Below are positions 49,144-57,980 of a stretch of 64,000 nucleotides of DNA, one piece after another. Under the pieces are notes generated by a model. The model had not been told where the DNA came from and ran no database searches. It was given only the letters and a program-made list of their open reading frames with translations. This DNA is from Candidatus Sedimenticola sp. (ex Thyasira tokunagai) (GTDB lineage: Bacteria; Pseudomonadota; Gammaproteobacteria; Chromatiales; Chromatiaceae). The DNA is taken from the NCBI GenBank assembly GCA_037318855.1, contig CP134874.1, forward strand, positions 1,736,598 through 1,800,597, written 5' to 3'. How positions within the stretch are numbered: the first letter of the stretch is position 1; each line of letters opens with the position of its first letter. The translations under genes and the position numbers were made by a program.

Positions 49144-49577
49144 GAAGGGCTGCTTCATCCAGTAGGGCCTGGCTTTTGAAACGCCCTCCCTAAAATCTCC
49201 CGGTGCAGTTGTCCCCTTTGTTGCCTCTACGGGCCAAGTGCTCATTTAGACAGCGCATAAACCTGGAATCCTTAGTTGACCGCTCCATTCTACGGATAAG
49301 GCGTTGACTTTAATTGCATTGACTGCGATTGCCTACTTCACCCTCCGGGTGAATTACGCTACAAGGCGGATAGCACACTTGGGTTGGCGCATTACGGCGT
49401 TACAACTCCTTGGAATAGAGCAACTATGACCCGTCGTTGTGCCTTGTACTGCACCAACCCAAGTGCACTCTCCACCCTGTCCAACTGAGGATTCTAGGAT
49501 AAACCAAGAGATATCGCAGAGACGTTCACGCCACTTTGAGAAGGTCAGATGAACTGTATCAATCTCAGTTTGCTCAA
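49141..49577 (-). pseudogene. RAYT transposase relic interrupted by the MITE
   Basis: Segments 49141-49261 and 49499-49577 match 45626-45746 and 45742 onward of the intact RAYT gene with scattered differences. Between them sits MITE copy B. The rest of the gene is missing. Because the pre-insertion sequence is known from the intact copy, the insertion site can be read exactly. Confidence 0.88.
49262..49498. mobile_element. MITE-like element, copy B (237 bp)
   Basis: The element has the same length as copy A (8140-8376) and high similarity throughout. The left end CCTGGAATCCTTAGTT has two changes from the perfect repeat; the right end AACTGAGGATTCTAGG is unchanged. A 5-bp duplication ATAAA flanks it (49257-49261 and 49499-49503). 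Comparison with 45736-45760 confirms the empty site. Confidence 0.9.
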
Positions 49578-49608
49578 ACAGGGTACATTAGATTAGAGCT
49601 TAAATAAC

Positions 49609-49638
49609 CTCTGTGAGCTCTGTGTTACTCCGTGTTCT
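49609..49638. repeat. Half copy of the GCAGAGAACAC-type repeat
   Basis: CTCTGTGAGCTCTGTGTTAC and the following CCGTGTTCT correspond to one inverted arm of the palindromes at 211-314 and 39954-40050. It lies just past the ubiT stop. Confidence 0.55.
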
Positions 49639-49644
49639 AGAATT

Positions 49645-50178
49645 TCAATAACTGTTTTCGACCGGCTTTGGCTTGCCTAACGGCAGCTTAAGTTCCGGTA
49701 TTCTGGCAATAATGGAAGTGGCGCCGTCGAGCACCTTTAGGACCGGACCGAGGCGTCCGTCCAGCTCCAGTGCATCGAGAAAGTTCTTTACGTAGAGCCC
49801 CAGCTCTGTATCACCGCCAAGTCGTAGGCGGCGGTTGAAGAAGAGGGTGTCTGCATCTTCACGGCGGGTAGCCAACAGCAGGAAGTCGTAGATTGATCCC
49901 TCGATGCTCAGGTCGTGGGGAGTGCGATTATCGGCTGCCTGGAGTTTTCCATCCGCCAGGGTGATAAGGTAGCTAAGACGGGCATCGACCACATCGACCC
50001 GCATTACCCGCCCCTCGAGGAAGTCGAGTTCACCGTCTGCCAGTTCAGGAGTGAAAATCCGGTTCAGCAGTGTCACCAGTACACGGCTGTGGGCGGTCGT
50101 GGGTATCAGCCCAAAGGGCAGTGCGAACGGTCTCGGCAGTAGCGGTGACCGTGTCAGGTGGTTAATGGGATTTTTCAT
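49645..50178 (-). CDS. ubiT: SCP2-domain ubiquinone factor UbiT
   Basis: The product has 177 residues from the ATG at 50178 (AGTGAG upstream). The short N-terminal part with PLLPRPFALPFGLIP leads into an SCP2 sterol-carrier-like lipid-binding domain (about 45-150; FLEGRVMRVDVVDA, LSIEGSIYDFLLLATRREDA, DTLFFNRRLRLGGDTELGL). This is the pattern of UbiT (YhbT), which with UbiU and UbiV supports oxygen-independent ubiquinone synthesis by handling the lipid intermediates. It lies 25 bp after cysG on the same strand and may be co-transcribed with it. Confidence 0.9.
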   Translation of the reverse strand: MKNPINHLTRSPLLPRPFALPFGLIPTTAHSRVLVTLLNRIFTPELADGELDFLEGRVMRVDVVDARLSYLITLADGKLQAADNRTPHDLSIEGSIYDFLLLATRREDADTLFFNRRLRLGGDTELGLYVKNFLDALELDGRLGPVLKVLDGATSIIARIPELKLPLGKPKPVENSY

Positions 50179-50203
50179 ATGCTCACTCACTGTCAAACTT
50201 GCA

Positions 50204-51640
50204 TCAGATACTATTCAGAGACGCTTTTGGAAAAGTGGTATCAACTCCCGGTCTTTCCGGCGCTTTGTACCAGCTCAGTTTTTCCTGCAACTCTACAACC
50301 CGTCCGACAATAATCAGGGTCGGTGGTTTTGGTTTCTCGCGTGCCACAATCTCTTCGATATTCTCAAGGGTGCCGGTAAATACTTTCTGGTTCTCTGTCG
50401 TTCCCTGCTGCACCAGCGCAATCGGCATATCTGGAGCGACGCCATGGGCGATCAGCTCTTTAATAATCACAGGCAGGCCGAGCAGACCCATATAAAAGAC
50501 TACTGTCTGCTGGGGTTGTGACAGCTGTGACCAGTTGAGGTTCATGCTGCCATCCTTCAGGTGGCCGGTGACAAAGGTGACCGATTGGGCGTAATCCCGG
50601 TGGGTAAGAGGAATACCTGCATAAGCGGCACAGCCGGAGGCGGCGGTGATCGCCGGTACCACCTGGAATGGTACGCCTTGGGAAGAGAGGGTATCGATCT
50701 CCTCTCCGCCCCGGCCGAAGATGAAGGGGTCGCCGCCCTTGAGGCGTACCACTCGTTTCCCCTGTTTGGCCAGATCGGCCAGGAGTTGGTTGATCTCCTC
50801 CTGGCGCATGGCGTGATGATCGCGTTCCTTACCGACATAGATACGCTCGGCATCGCGACGGGTCATCTCCAGGATTGGCTGTGCCACCAGGCGGTCATAG
50901 ACCACGACGTCGGCCTGCTGCATCAGGCGCAGGGCGCGGAATGAGATCAAGTCGGGGTCCCCGGGGCCTCCGCCTACCAGATAGACCTCACCCATTTCGG
51001 TGTTTGTCTGGTAGTTGTCGAGGGCATGTTCCATGGCAACGCTTGCCTCCTCCATGTGTCCGGAGAAGACGCGCTCGGCAACACCTCCTTTGAGCACCTT
51101 CTCCCAAAACTGGAGACGGTCTGAGGGCTTGCTCAGCTTCTCTTTAACTCGCTCACGGAAATTGTTGGCCAGTTCTGCAAGGCGACCATAGCCGGCGGGA
51201 ATAAGTGCCTCCAGCCTGCTGCGAATCAGTCGTGCCAATACCGGGGAGGCGCCTCCAGTAGATACGGCGGCAACTACCGGTGAGCGGTCGATAATCGATG
51301 GGGTTATATAACTGCACAGCTCCGGCTGGTCAACGACATTGACCGGGATACGTGCAGCCTGGGCATGAGTAGAGACCAGCTGGTTAACGCTGCTGCTGTC
51401 TGTAGCAGCAATCGCCAAGTGGCATTCGTCAAGATCTCCCTCCCGATAATCTCTCGGTTGGTGCTCTATCAGCTTGTCTTCCGCTAAGTTGGTCAGACTG
51501 TTGCAAAGTTGTGGTGAGATGACACGTACTTTTGCCCCAGCCTTCAGCAGCAGGGAGATTTTACGGTCGGCAACTTCACCGCCGCCTACTACCAAGCACG
51601 GCTTATCTTTTACGTCTAAGAAAATTGGAAGGAAATCCAT
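50204..51640 (-). CDS. cysG: Siroheme synthase CysG (trifunctional)
   Basis: The product has 478 residues. The N-terminal part (1-210) is the NAD-dependent precorrin-2 dehydrogenase and ferrochelatase, with CLVVGGGEVADRKISLLLKA and VVAAVSTGGASPVLARLIRS. The C-terminal part (from about 216) is the uroporphyrinogen III methyltransferase, with VYLVGGGPGDPDLISFRALR, VVRLKGGDPFIFGRGGEE and YAGIPLTHRDYA. It makes siroheme, the cofactor of sulfite and nitrite reductases. In sulfur oxidisers siroheme also serves the reverse dissimilatory sulfite reductase; the nearby rhd-tusA-dsrE2 genes fit that use, which is inferred. Confidence 0.97.
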   Translation of the reverse strand: MDFLPIFLDVKDKPCLVVGGGEVADRKISLLLKAGAKVRVISPQLCNSLTNLAEDKLIEHQPRDYREGDLDECHLAIAATDSSSVNQLVSTHAQAARIPVNVVDQPELCSYITPSIIDRSPVVAAVSTGGASPVLARLIRSRLEALIPAGYGRLAELANNFRERVKEKLSKPSDRLQFWEKVLKGGVAERVFSGHMEEASVAMEHALDNYQTNTEMGEVYLVGGGPGDPDLISFRALRLMQQADVVVYDRLVAQPILEMTRRDAERIYVGKERDHHAMRQEEINQLLADLAKQGKRVVRLKGGDPFIFGRGGEEIDTLSSQGVPFQVVPAITAASGCAAYAGIPLTHRDYAQSVTFVTGHLKDGSMNLNWSQLSQPQQTVVFYMGLLGLPVIIKELIAHGVAPDMPIALVQQGTTENQKVFTGTLENIEEIVAREKPKPPTLIIVGRVVELQEKLSWYKAPERPGVDTTFPKASLNSI

Positions 51641-51814
51641 CGTCGACTCACTCAGTTATCAATATTGTCACCAGGCCTAATACCACTCAGTTCGATACCG
51701 GCCAGGAGGAGGCGGCACTCTATCACGCGACCTATCAGGGAACAAAAACGCATAGTATCCTGTCTCTGGATTTATCGGCCTTGATCTAGATCGTCGGCTA
51801 GATATATTAGTAAA

Positions 51815-51829
51815 TTAGTAATATACTAA
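51815..51829. promoter_or_regulatory. Possible operator palindrome upstream of rhd-tusA-dsrE2
   Basis: TTAGTA-ATA-TACTAA is an inverted repeat 31 bp before the rhodanese ATG, in an AT-rich stretch; ATTAGTAA also occurs just before it (51807-51814). It could bind a dimeric regulator, but no known operator is matched. Confidence 0.4.
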
Positions 51830-51860
51830 AAAACTAGGTTATTACAAGGCAAGATTATAT

Positions 51861-52199
51861 ATGCTGGTTAAAGAGATTGATTCCCAGGAATTAAGTGACA
51901 GGATGTCGTCTGGTGACGGCCTGTTACTACTGGATATTCGTAGTGAGGCGGAGGTGGCTCGGGGTGTCCTGCCCAACTCTGATCATCTGCCGATGCAGTT
52001 GATTCCAATGAAAATACACGATTTTCCAAAAGATAGGGATGTCGTGCTCTATTGTCGCAGTGGTGCACGCTCATATCACGCTTGTATGTTCCTGATGCAG
52101 CAAGGAATTGAGAATGTAATCAACCTGCGTGGTGGAATTATTGACTGGGCGCGCAACGGCAAAGAGATTGTGACTTATGGCCTGGAAAAAACTGCCTGA
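51861..52199 (+). CDS. Single-domain rhodanese
   Basis: The product has 112 residues, one rhodanese domain with the active-site cysteine C65 in YCRSGARS and the typical LLLDIRSEAEVARGVLPNS. It transfers sulfane sulfur through a cysteine persulfide. It has no signal peptide. It begins the rhd-tusA-dsrE2 set, in which the rhodanese is thought to hand sulfur to TusA in the cytoplasm. A 149-bp gap precedes tusA. Confidence 0.93.
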   Translation: MLVKEIDSQELSDRMSSGDGLLLLDIRSEAEVARGVLPNSDHLPMQLIPMKIHDFPKDRDVVLYCRSGARSYHACMFLMQQGIENVINLRGGIIDWARNGKEIVTYGLEKTA

Positions 52200-52348
52200 A
52201 TCACCGGTGATCACCTATGATTTGGCGCCATTTAAAAAAAGATATTTAGCCCTATAAGCATTCACTGACTTGCGTTTTAGGTGCAGTTGGAATATAAGAT
52301 ACAGCTGATTTTCCCAACAACACTAAGCAAACTTTCTGGAGGTTGCAC

Positions 52349-52579
52349 ATGGCCGATTTTGATCAAGAACTGGACGCAAGCGGTTTGAACTGCCCACTGC
52401 CCATCCTGCGCGCTAAGAAAAGCCTGGCGGGTATGGAATCAGGTCAGGTACTTCACATCATTGCTACTGACCCTGGTTCTGTTAAGGATTTTGAAGCTTT
52501 TGCCAAGCAGACTGGCAATGAGTTGATGGAGTCCAAAGAGGAAGGCGGTAAATTTCATTTCCTGATCAAGAGAGCATAA
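52349..52579 (+). CDS. tusA: Sulfur carrier protein TusA
   Basis: The product has 76 residues from the ATG at 52349, with GGAGG 6 bases upstream. C15 in GLNCPLPILRAKK is the persulfide-carrying residue. TusA relays sulfur for thio-modification and, in sulfur oxidisers, toward the Dsr or sHdr oxidation systems. It lies between the rhodanese and dsrE2 genes, the arrangement known from sulfur oxidisers. Confidence 0.95.
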   Translation: MADFDQELDASGLNCPLPILRAKKSLAGMESGQVLHIIATDPGSVKDFEAFAKQTGNELMESKEEGGKFHFLIKRA

Positions 52580-52633
52580 GCCCTCCTGAACCGGAATCAG
52601 ACCTCACTCTACAATGTTTAGGAGGAGATTCAG

Positions 52634-53113
52634 ATGGAACAGAAAAAATTAGCAATTATTGCCACCAAAGGTTCGCTCGATTGGGCGTACCCTCCATTTA
52701 TTCTGTCGTCCACAGCGTCAGCACTAGGTTATGATGTCGAAGTCTTCTTCACCTTCTACGGCCTGCAACTGCTTCGCAAAAAGCTTGACCTTCAAGTGAC
52801 TCCGCTGGGTAATCCCGGCATGCCGATGCCTATGTGGATGGATAAGTGGTTCCCGGTCTTGGGTATGACTTTGCCTGGCATGCAGTCAATGATGACCATG
52901 ATGATGAAGAAGAAGATGGCGGAAAAGGGTGTTGCCAGTCTGGAAGAGCTGCGTGACCTCTGCCAGGAGGCCGAGGTTCGTATGATCGCCTGTCAGATGA
53001 CGGTTGATCTGTTCGAAATGAACACTGCTGAATTCATCGATGGTGTCGAGTACGCGGGTGCAGCCCGTTTCTTCGAGTTTGCCGGAGAGAGTGATATCTG
53101 TCTCTACATCTAA
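52634..53113 (+). CDS. dsrE2: DsrE2-type sulfur transfer protein
   Basis: The product has 159 residues. KLAIIATKGSLDWAYPPFIL at the start, the Met-rich middle (MPMPMWMDKWFPVLGMTLPG and a MMTMMMKKKM run) and MIACQMTVDLFEM with the conserved cysteine are hallmarks of the DsrE2 group of the DsrE/F family. DsrE2 proteins act with TusA and rhodanese in cytoplasmic sulfur transfer; some are membrane-associated, consistent with the hydrophobic middle. It follows tusA by 54 bp with AGGAGG upstream and ends at a strong terminator. Confidence 0.93.
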   Translation: MEQKKLAIIATKGSLDWAYPPFILSSTASALGYDVEVFFTFYGLQLLRKKLDLQVTPLGNPGMPMPMWMDKWFPVLGMTLPGMQSMMTMMMKKKMAEKGVASLEELRDLCQEAEVRMIACQMTVDLFEMNTAEFIDGVEYAGAARFFEFAGESDICLYI

Positions 53114-53136
53114 TACTGTAGAAACAGCTATACGGA

Positions 53137-53174
53137 AAATGCCGCTCCCTGATATCAGGGAGCGGCATTTTTTT
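53137..53174. terminator. Rho-independent terminator, bidirectional
   Basis: A near-perfect palindrome, AATGCCGCTCCCTGAT and its complement, is followed by a run of T. It ends the rhd-tusA-dsrE2 unit and lies between it and the facing fadL-type gene, so it may serve both. Confidence 0.92.
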
Positions 53175-53222
53175 GGCTGGTGCTGTGACCTGAGTAGAGG
53201 TCACAGCTAGATTGGCTTAGAG

Positions 53223-54476
53223 TTAGAACTTGTACTCTATGCCTACCGTTGCCAGGATTGCAGCTGCGTTGGTGAAGGTATGTGTTTCACCGATCAGCAC
53301 TGAGCTGACACTATCATCGACCACCAGCTTATCCTTCTTGTCGTAAAGCAGAGCGCCGCCGATAGTCAGCTTATCTGACTGCTGATAGCGGGCACCAAAG
53401 GAGATCATCTTGGCATCGGAGTCGGGTAGTTCAAAGCCGACGTACTCTTCTGGTGCCGGGGTCTTGTCGTAGGCAAAGCCAGCCATGACGGTCCACTTTG
53501 GATTGACCTGATGGGTGAGGCCAAGGCGCAGGGTGTTGACGTCTTTCCAGTTCTTGGGGGAGGGATTGTCAAATAGAGCGGTATAGCCACCAGTTGCTAC
53601 CGCTGTTGGGTTTGCATAGTTGAAATCAAGCTCTTTGTATGCGGACCAATAGGTACGCTCCAATACCACTTCAACGGTGGTGTCATCGTTGACATCATAG
53701 GCGGCGGCAAGGCTCAGGGTAGCTGGGATGGGCACCATTACTGAGGCTCCACCAGTATAGGCAGGGCCGGCACCGGTGAGGGTGGCGGTTCCGTCCTCAG
53801 TCAGTTCCACTTTGGAGCGGTAAGTGGCGGTGAGGTCAAGGTCATCGGTCGCTTTGACGTGGAGAGCGAGGTTATAACCAAAGTCCCAGGAGTCACCTTC
53901 CAAGTCCCTTGCGAAGTTGAGTGTTGGGTGGATGGTGTTAATACCGCCATCGTCACTCTTGACAATGCCTTCACTGTAGATCGCACGGATGCCGCCACCC
54001 AGTGAAACTTTTTCATTTATCTTGAAGGAGATAGTGGGGTTTATTTCCACAGCCTTCAGGGTGAACTCTTCAGCGAAAGCTTGACCATCCCCTTTCCAAC
54101 GTTTGCTCAGCCCTCCTGGGGAGACCACGGAGAGACCATAGCGCATGTTGCCCATAAGGGGGCTGACATAGTGAAAGGTGGGAACCAGAATGTTTTCTAC
54201 CTTAGTCTCATCATTATCGATAGTGGCTTTGGTACTCGTTACTGAAATTCCCGGCAGGTGAACCAGTGTGGCAGCCGCTTCGAACGAGGCGCCCGCATCA
54301 CTGAACACCATGGCTGCAGGGTTGTAGTAGGAGGCGTCAGCGCCGTGGGCATTGGCGACATTGGCAGCTGAGAGTGCGGTGCCGTTGATCGAATTTTCAG
54401 GCAACTTGTATCCGCCGGCCATCAGCGGGCTTGATACTGTTAGCGCCAGGGCCGACAGTAGAGCGATCTTTTTCAT
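53223..54476 (-). CDS. FadL/OmpP1 family outer-membrane transporter
   Basis: The product has 417 residues: signal peptide (KKIALLSALALTVSSPLMAG), then the hatch sequence GYKLPENSINGTALSAANVA, NAHGADASYYNPAAMVF, and many alternating beta strands ending in aromatic GIEYKF. FadL proteins pass long-chain fatty acids or other hydrophobic compounds across the outer membrane; several homologues take up aromatics. The substrate here is unknown. In this sulfur-gene context uptake of hydrophobic sulfur species is sometimes speculated, but nothing in the sequence shows it. Confidence 0.92.
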   Translation of the reverse strand: MKKIALLSALALTVSSPLMAGGYKLPENSINGTALSAANVANAHGADASYYNPAAMVFSDAGASFEAAATLVHLPGISVTSTKATIDNDETKVENILVPTFHYVSPLMGNMRYGLSVVSPGGLSKRWKGDGQAFAEEFTLKAVEINPTISFKINEKVSLGGGIRAIYSEGIVKSDDGGINTIHPTLNFARDLEGDSWDFGYNLALHVKATDDLDLTATYRSKVELTEDGTATLTGAGPAYTGGASVMVPIPATLSLAAAYDVNDDTTVEVVLERTYWSAYKELDFNYANPTAVATGGYTALFDNPSPKNWKDVNTLRLGLTHQVNPKWTVMAGFAYDKTPAPEEYVGFELPDSDAKMISFGARYQQSDKLTIGGALLYDKKDKLVVDDSVSSVLIGETHTFTNAAAILATVGIEYKF

Positions 54477-54632
54477 TTAGTGATTCCTCCGTGGGCGACA
54501 CTGTGCGTAAAATAACGGTTAGGTATTTTTACTGCACAAGTCTTTAATCTGACTTATTTTTTTGAATAAACTGAGTGGAAAAGTAGCACTTTACAACCTT
54601 ATTAACAACAGTGTTTGATGGGAGAACCTTGC

Positions 54633-55529
54633 GTGTTGAGACGATACCCCCGTATTTTTTGGCCATTATTGATATGGTTTCTGGCTTCCATAGGGGCAGC
54701 TTATGGAGCCGATCCGTTACGGCCCTATGTGCTTTCATCGCATACCAGGGGGGATTTTATAAAAACCATTATTGAGGTTAAAGAGGCGCTGGTCGCCGGT
54801 GGGTTCGAGTTGGCGGGAGAGTACACCCCCTATGCCGATGCCCATATCATAGTGGTGACCAACGAATACTTGAAAAAGCAGGTGCAATATGACGGCAATC
54901 TGGCGTTCGCTCTGGGGCAGCGGGTAAGTGTTACCCGGCTGAACGACAGGATCCAGGTGGCTTATACGAATCCTGATTACTTTCAGAGCGCATATCGGAT
55001 CTACACCAGTCTGGCGCCTGTGCGCCAGGCGTTGCAGGAGGTGCTGGGGCGTCAGGAGACGTTTGGCGCCAAGGGACTGACGGCTGAGAAGCTGCGTAGT
55101 TATCACTACTCTTACGGCATGGAGTATTTTAACGATCAACTGCTGCTTGCGGAGTACCCTGATCAGGATTCTGCAGTGCGTGTCGTTCAGGGGGCGCTGG
55201 ACCGTCATGCGGGTGGAGTGCATGCTGTTTATCGCATCGATGCACCCGGGAGGCCTGTGACTGTATTCGGCGTGGCGATGACTTATGACTTCAGTAGTGA
55301 TGAGGCCATCATGGCTGCGGTAGACAGGTCATCGTTACGCCACACAGCCCGTCTGCCTTATGAAATTGTGGTGGACCGAGGCAAGGTGGTTGCACTGCAT
55401 CCCCGATTTAGACTTGGAGTTAATTTTCCGGATCTCAAAATGGTTGGCGAACATAGTTTTATCTCTCTCCGTGAGGCCCCGGCGGCAATCACACGAGCGC
55501 TGTATGCTGCGGCAGGGAATGAAAAATAG
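54633..55529 (+). CDS. Secreted protein of unknown function, possibly DUF302-like
   Basis: The product has 298 residues from the GTG at 54633, chosen because GGGAG lies about 8 bases upstream and a clean signal peptide follows (ending IGAAYGA). A first domain (about 35-150) has FIKTIIEVKEALVAGGFELA, a pattern reminiscent of DUF302. A second (about 165-295) ends with an LGVNFPDLKM segment. No catalytic motif was recognised. It is divergent from the fadL-type gene and 66 bp before a LysR gene on the same strand, so it may be controlled with either. Confidence 0.75.
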   Translation: MLRRYPRIFWPLLIWFLASIGAAYGADPLRPYVLSSHTRGDFIKTIIEVKEALVAGGFELAGEYTPYADAHIIVVTNEYLKKQVQYDGNLAFALGQRVSVTRLNDRIQVAYTNPDYFQSAYRIYTSLAPVRQALQEVLGRQETFGAKGLTAEKLRSYHYSYGMEYFNDQLLLAEYPDQDSAVRVVQGALDRHAGGVHAVYRIDAPGRPVTVFGVAMTYDFSSDEAIMAAVDRSSLRHTARLPYEIVVDRGKVVALHPRFRLGVNFPDLKMVGEHSFISLREAPAAITRALYAAAGNEK

Positions 55530-55595
55530 TAGATTTATTAAGGGTTTTTATGGTATAAACTCAGTTTATCGCCAACCCGAAGCCAAGGGGAACTC

Positions 55596-56510
55596 ATGGC
55601 AGATCGCAGACTCCAAGTTTTCCATACCGTAGCCCGGTTGCTCAGTTTTACCAAGGCGGCCGAGTCACTACATATGACCCAACCAGCCGTTACCTTTCAG
55701 GTAAGGCAGCTGGAAGAGTATTTTAATACCCGGCTGTTTGACCGCACACATAACCGAATTGGGTTGACCGAAGCGGGTGCCCATGTCTACGGGTATGCCA
55801 GTAAGATCTTTGAAATCTATTCTGAAATGGAGAATTCAGTCAAGGAGATGACGGGTGACATCAGCGGTACTCTGACCATCGGCGCCAGTACTACTATCGC
55901 AGAGTACATGCTGCCTGCACTATTGGGTGACTTTAAAGTTAAGTACCCAGAGGTCAATATACACCTCAAGGTTTCCAATACCGATGGAATTGTGTCGATG
56001 GTTGAGAACAATACCATTGATCTAGGTGTAGTTGAGGCGCCTGTTGCCAATAAAAATCTAGTGGTAACACTTTGTCGCCCGGATCAACTGGTAGCGATAG
56101 TGCCTCCCAATCATCCAGAGGCAAAGCGTGATGCCTTCAATTACTCAGACTTGGTGAAATACCCCTTTATCTGTCGCGAAGAGGGTTCGGGTACCCGTGA
56201 AGTGATTAACGAATACCTGAGTATCTCCACTAGTGGCAAGGAGGCGTTGAAGCTGGTGATGGAACTGGGTAGCCCGGAGGCGGTGAAGGGTGCAGTTGAA
56301 GCCGGCATGGGAATTTCGGTTGTCTCCCGCGCAACCATCCAGAAAGAGCTCAAGCTTGGCACACTGGTGGCAATTAACCTTGATCCTGTACTGGAGAGAC
56401 CGTTCTCCTTCGTTCATCAGAAACAGAAGTTCCGCGCAAGGGTGATGGAAGAGCTTCTTGAGTTCGCTCAGCGATACTGTGAAGAGCATAAGGATGACGC
56501 CCTGGCGTAG
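55596..56510 (+). CDS. LysR-family transcriptional regulator
   Basis: The product has 304 residues, normal length. The winged helix-turn-helix is at the N terminus (VARLLSFTKAAESLHMTQPA then VTFQVRQLEEYFNTRLFDR). The effector-binding domain follows from about 90 (GTLTIGASTTIAEYMLPALL, the LGVVEAP strand). This N-terminal pattern is common in regulators of sulfur or one-carbon genes such as CbbR and CysB relatives, but the target is not readable. It is followed closely by a small conserved gene and a PerM-type gene. Confidence 0.92.
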   Translation: MADRRLQVFHTVARLLSFTKAAESLHMTQPAVTFQVRQLEEYFNTRLFDRTHNRIGLTEAGAHVYGYASKIFEIYSEMENSVKEMTGDISGTLTIGASTTIAEYMLPALLGDFKVKYPEVNIHLKVSNTDGIVSMVENNTIDLGVVEAPVANKNLVVTLCRPDQLVAIVPPNHPEAKRDAFNYSDLVKYPFICREEGSGTREVINEYLSISTSGKEALKLVMELGSPEAVKGAVEAGMGISVVSRATIQKELKLGTLVAINLDPVLERPFSFVHQKQKFRARVMEELLEFAQRYCEEHKDDALA

Positions 56511-56538
56511 GCAGAGGCGCACCTAAAGGAACTTCACC

Positions 56539-56916
56539 TTGTTACCTCAAAAACTGAATCTGCCAAAGGATCAGCGCAGGTTGTTAAAACTTTACAAGGC
56601 TCTGGCTGCTGAGGAGAGGGAGACTCTTCTTGCCTTTGCTGAGTTTCTGCTCCAACGGGGTGGTGAGCAGGTAGAGGCTACGACTATAAAAGTCGAAGTT
56701 AAGAAGATCCCTCGCCCTCAGGGTGAATCGGTCGTCGCTGGAATCAAACGCCTCACGGCCTGCTACCCGATGCTGGACAGGTCGGCGTTGCTGACGGAGA
56801 CATCTTCCCTGATGACCGCCCATATCATGCATGGTCGGCCGGCTTCTGATGTGATTGATGAGCTGGAAACCCTCTTTGTCCGCCATTATGAAGAGCATAT
56901 AAAGGGCCAGAGCTGA
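56539..56916 (+). CDS. Small conserved protein of unknown function
   Basis: The product has 125 residues from a TTG start with AAAGGA about 8 bases upstream. The first 45 residues are helical (DQRRLLKLYKALAAEERETL), then a linker, then a second helical part with CYPMLDRSALLTETSSLMTA. There is no membrane segment or signal. The stop overlaps the next gene's ATG by one base, so it is coupled to the PerM-family transporter. It resembles no family I can name. Confidence 0.75.
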   Translation: MLPQKLNLPKDQRRLLKLYKALAAEERETLLAFAEFLLQRGGEQVEATTIKVEVKKIPRPQGESVVAGIKRLTACYPMLDRSALLTETSSLMTAHIMHGRPASDVIDELETLFVRHYEEHIKGQS

Positions 56917-57980
56917 TGCAGCTTCTGACGGACTGGTTCAAACGTTACTTCTCTGATCCGGAAGTGATCTTCCTGGCGCTCCTCCTGATAGGTGGTTTCG
57001 CCGTGGTTATCACCATGGGGGATATGCTGGCGCCGGTTCTAGCCAGTCTGGTGATCGCCTATCTGTTGGAAGGTGTTGTCAGTCTTACCGAGAGGCGCGG
57101 GGTACCCCGCTTGGCCGCAGTGCTTATCGTCTTTATCGCCTTTCTGCTATTTCTTGTCCTCACTCTATTTGGATTGCTGCCTCAACTCTCCCGGCAGCTG
57201 ACGCAACTGTTTCAGCAGATTCCCTCGATGATTACAGAAGGACAGGCGATATTAATGCGACTGCCTGAGCGCTACCCTGAGGTGATCTCCGTAGCCCAGA
57301 TACAGGAGATTATCGGAGTGCTTCGCCGGGAGATTACAGTGATGGGGCAGAGCGTATTGTCGCTGTCACTGTCATCGGTGGTGGGAGTGATTACGGTGCT
57401 GGTCTACCTCATCTTGATGCCGCTGTTAGTATTCTTTTTTCTTAAGGATAAGCGACTTATTCTGGATTGGGTAGTTGGTTTTCTCCCCAGTAAAAGAGAG
57501 TTTGCCGATACCGTGTGGCAGGATGTGGATAGGCAGATTGCTAACTATGTGCGAGGCAAGTTCTGGGAAATCATTATTGTTGGTGCGACAAGCTTTGTTA
57601 CCTTTACCTTTATGGGGTTGCAGTATGCTGTGCTGCTCGGGGTGCTGGTTGGTCTCTCTGTGATCATTCCCTATATCGGTGCGGCAGTAGTTACTTTCCC
57701 GGTTTTGCTGATCGCCTGGTTTCAGTGGGGCTGGGGTGGTGACTTTATCGGGTTGTCCGTCGCCTATTTTATTATTCAGGCACTGGATGGAAATGTGTTG
57801 GTGCCACTGCTTTTCTCTGAGGTGGTCAACTTGCATCCTGTAGCCATTATCGTCGCGATCTTGGTATTCGGTGGTCTTTGGGGGCTGTGGGGTGTCTTTT
57901 TCGCAATCCCGTTGGCAACACTTGTGCAGGCAATGATAACCGCATGGCCCGGTGATGTTGATACCGCAGAGGCTCCTTAA
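56916..57980 (+). CDS. AI-2E family transporter (PerM-like membrane protein)
   Basis: The product has 354 residues with about eight membrane segments. The family features are MGDMLAPVLASLVIAYLLEG, LMPLLVFFFLKDKRLILDW, IIPYIGAAVVTFPVLLIAW and the C-terminal GNVLVPLLFSEVVNLHPVAI. Members include PerM and autoinducer-2 exporter-like proteins; actual substrates are mostly unknown, and some act as sodium/proton antiporters. Its stop overlaps that of the facing FimX-like gene by 2-4 bases (TTAA). Confidence 0.9.
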   Translation: MQLLTDWFKRYFSDPEVIFLALLLIGGFAVVITMGDMLAPVLASLVIAYLLEGVVSLTERRGVPRLAAVLIVFIAFLLFLVLTLFGLLPQLSRQLTQLFQQIPSMITEGQAILMRLPERYPEVISVAQIQEIIGVLRREITVMGQSVLSLSLSSVVGVITVLVYLILMPLLVFFFLKDKRLILDWVVGFLPSKREFADTVWQDVDRQIANYVRGKFWEIIIVGATSFVTFTFMGLQYAVLLGVLVGLSVIIPYIGAAVVTFPVLLIAWFQWGWGGDFIGLSVAYFIIQALDGNVLVPLLFSEVVNLHPVAIIVAILVFGGLWGLWGVFFAIPLATLVQAMITAWPGDVDTAEAP

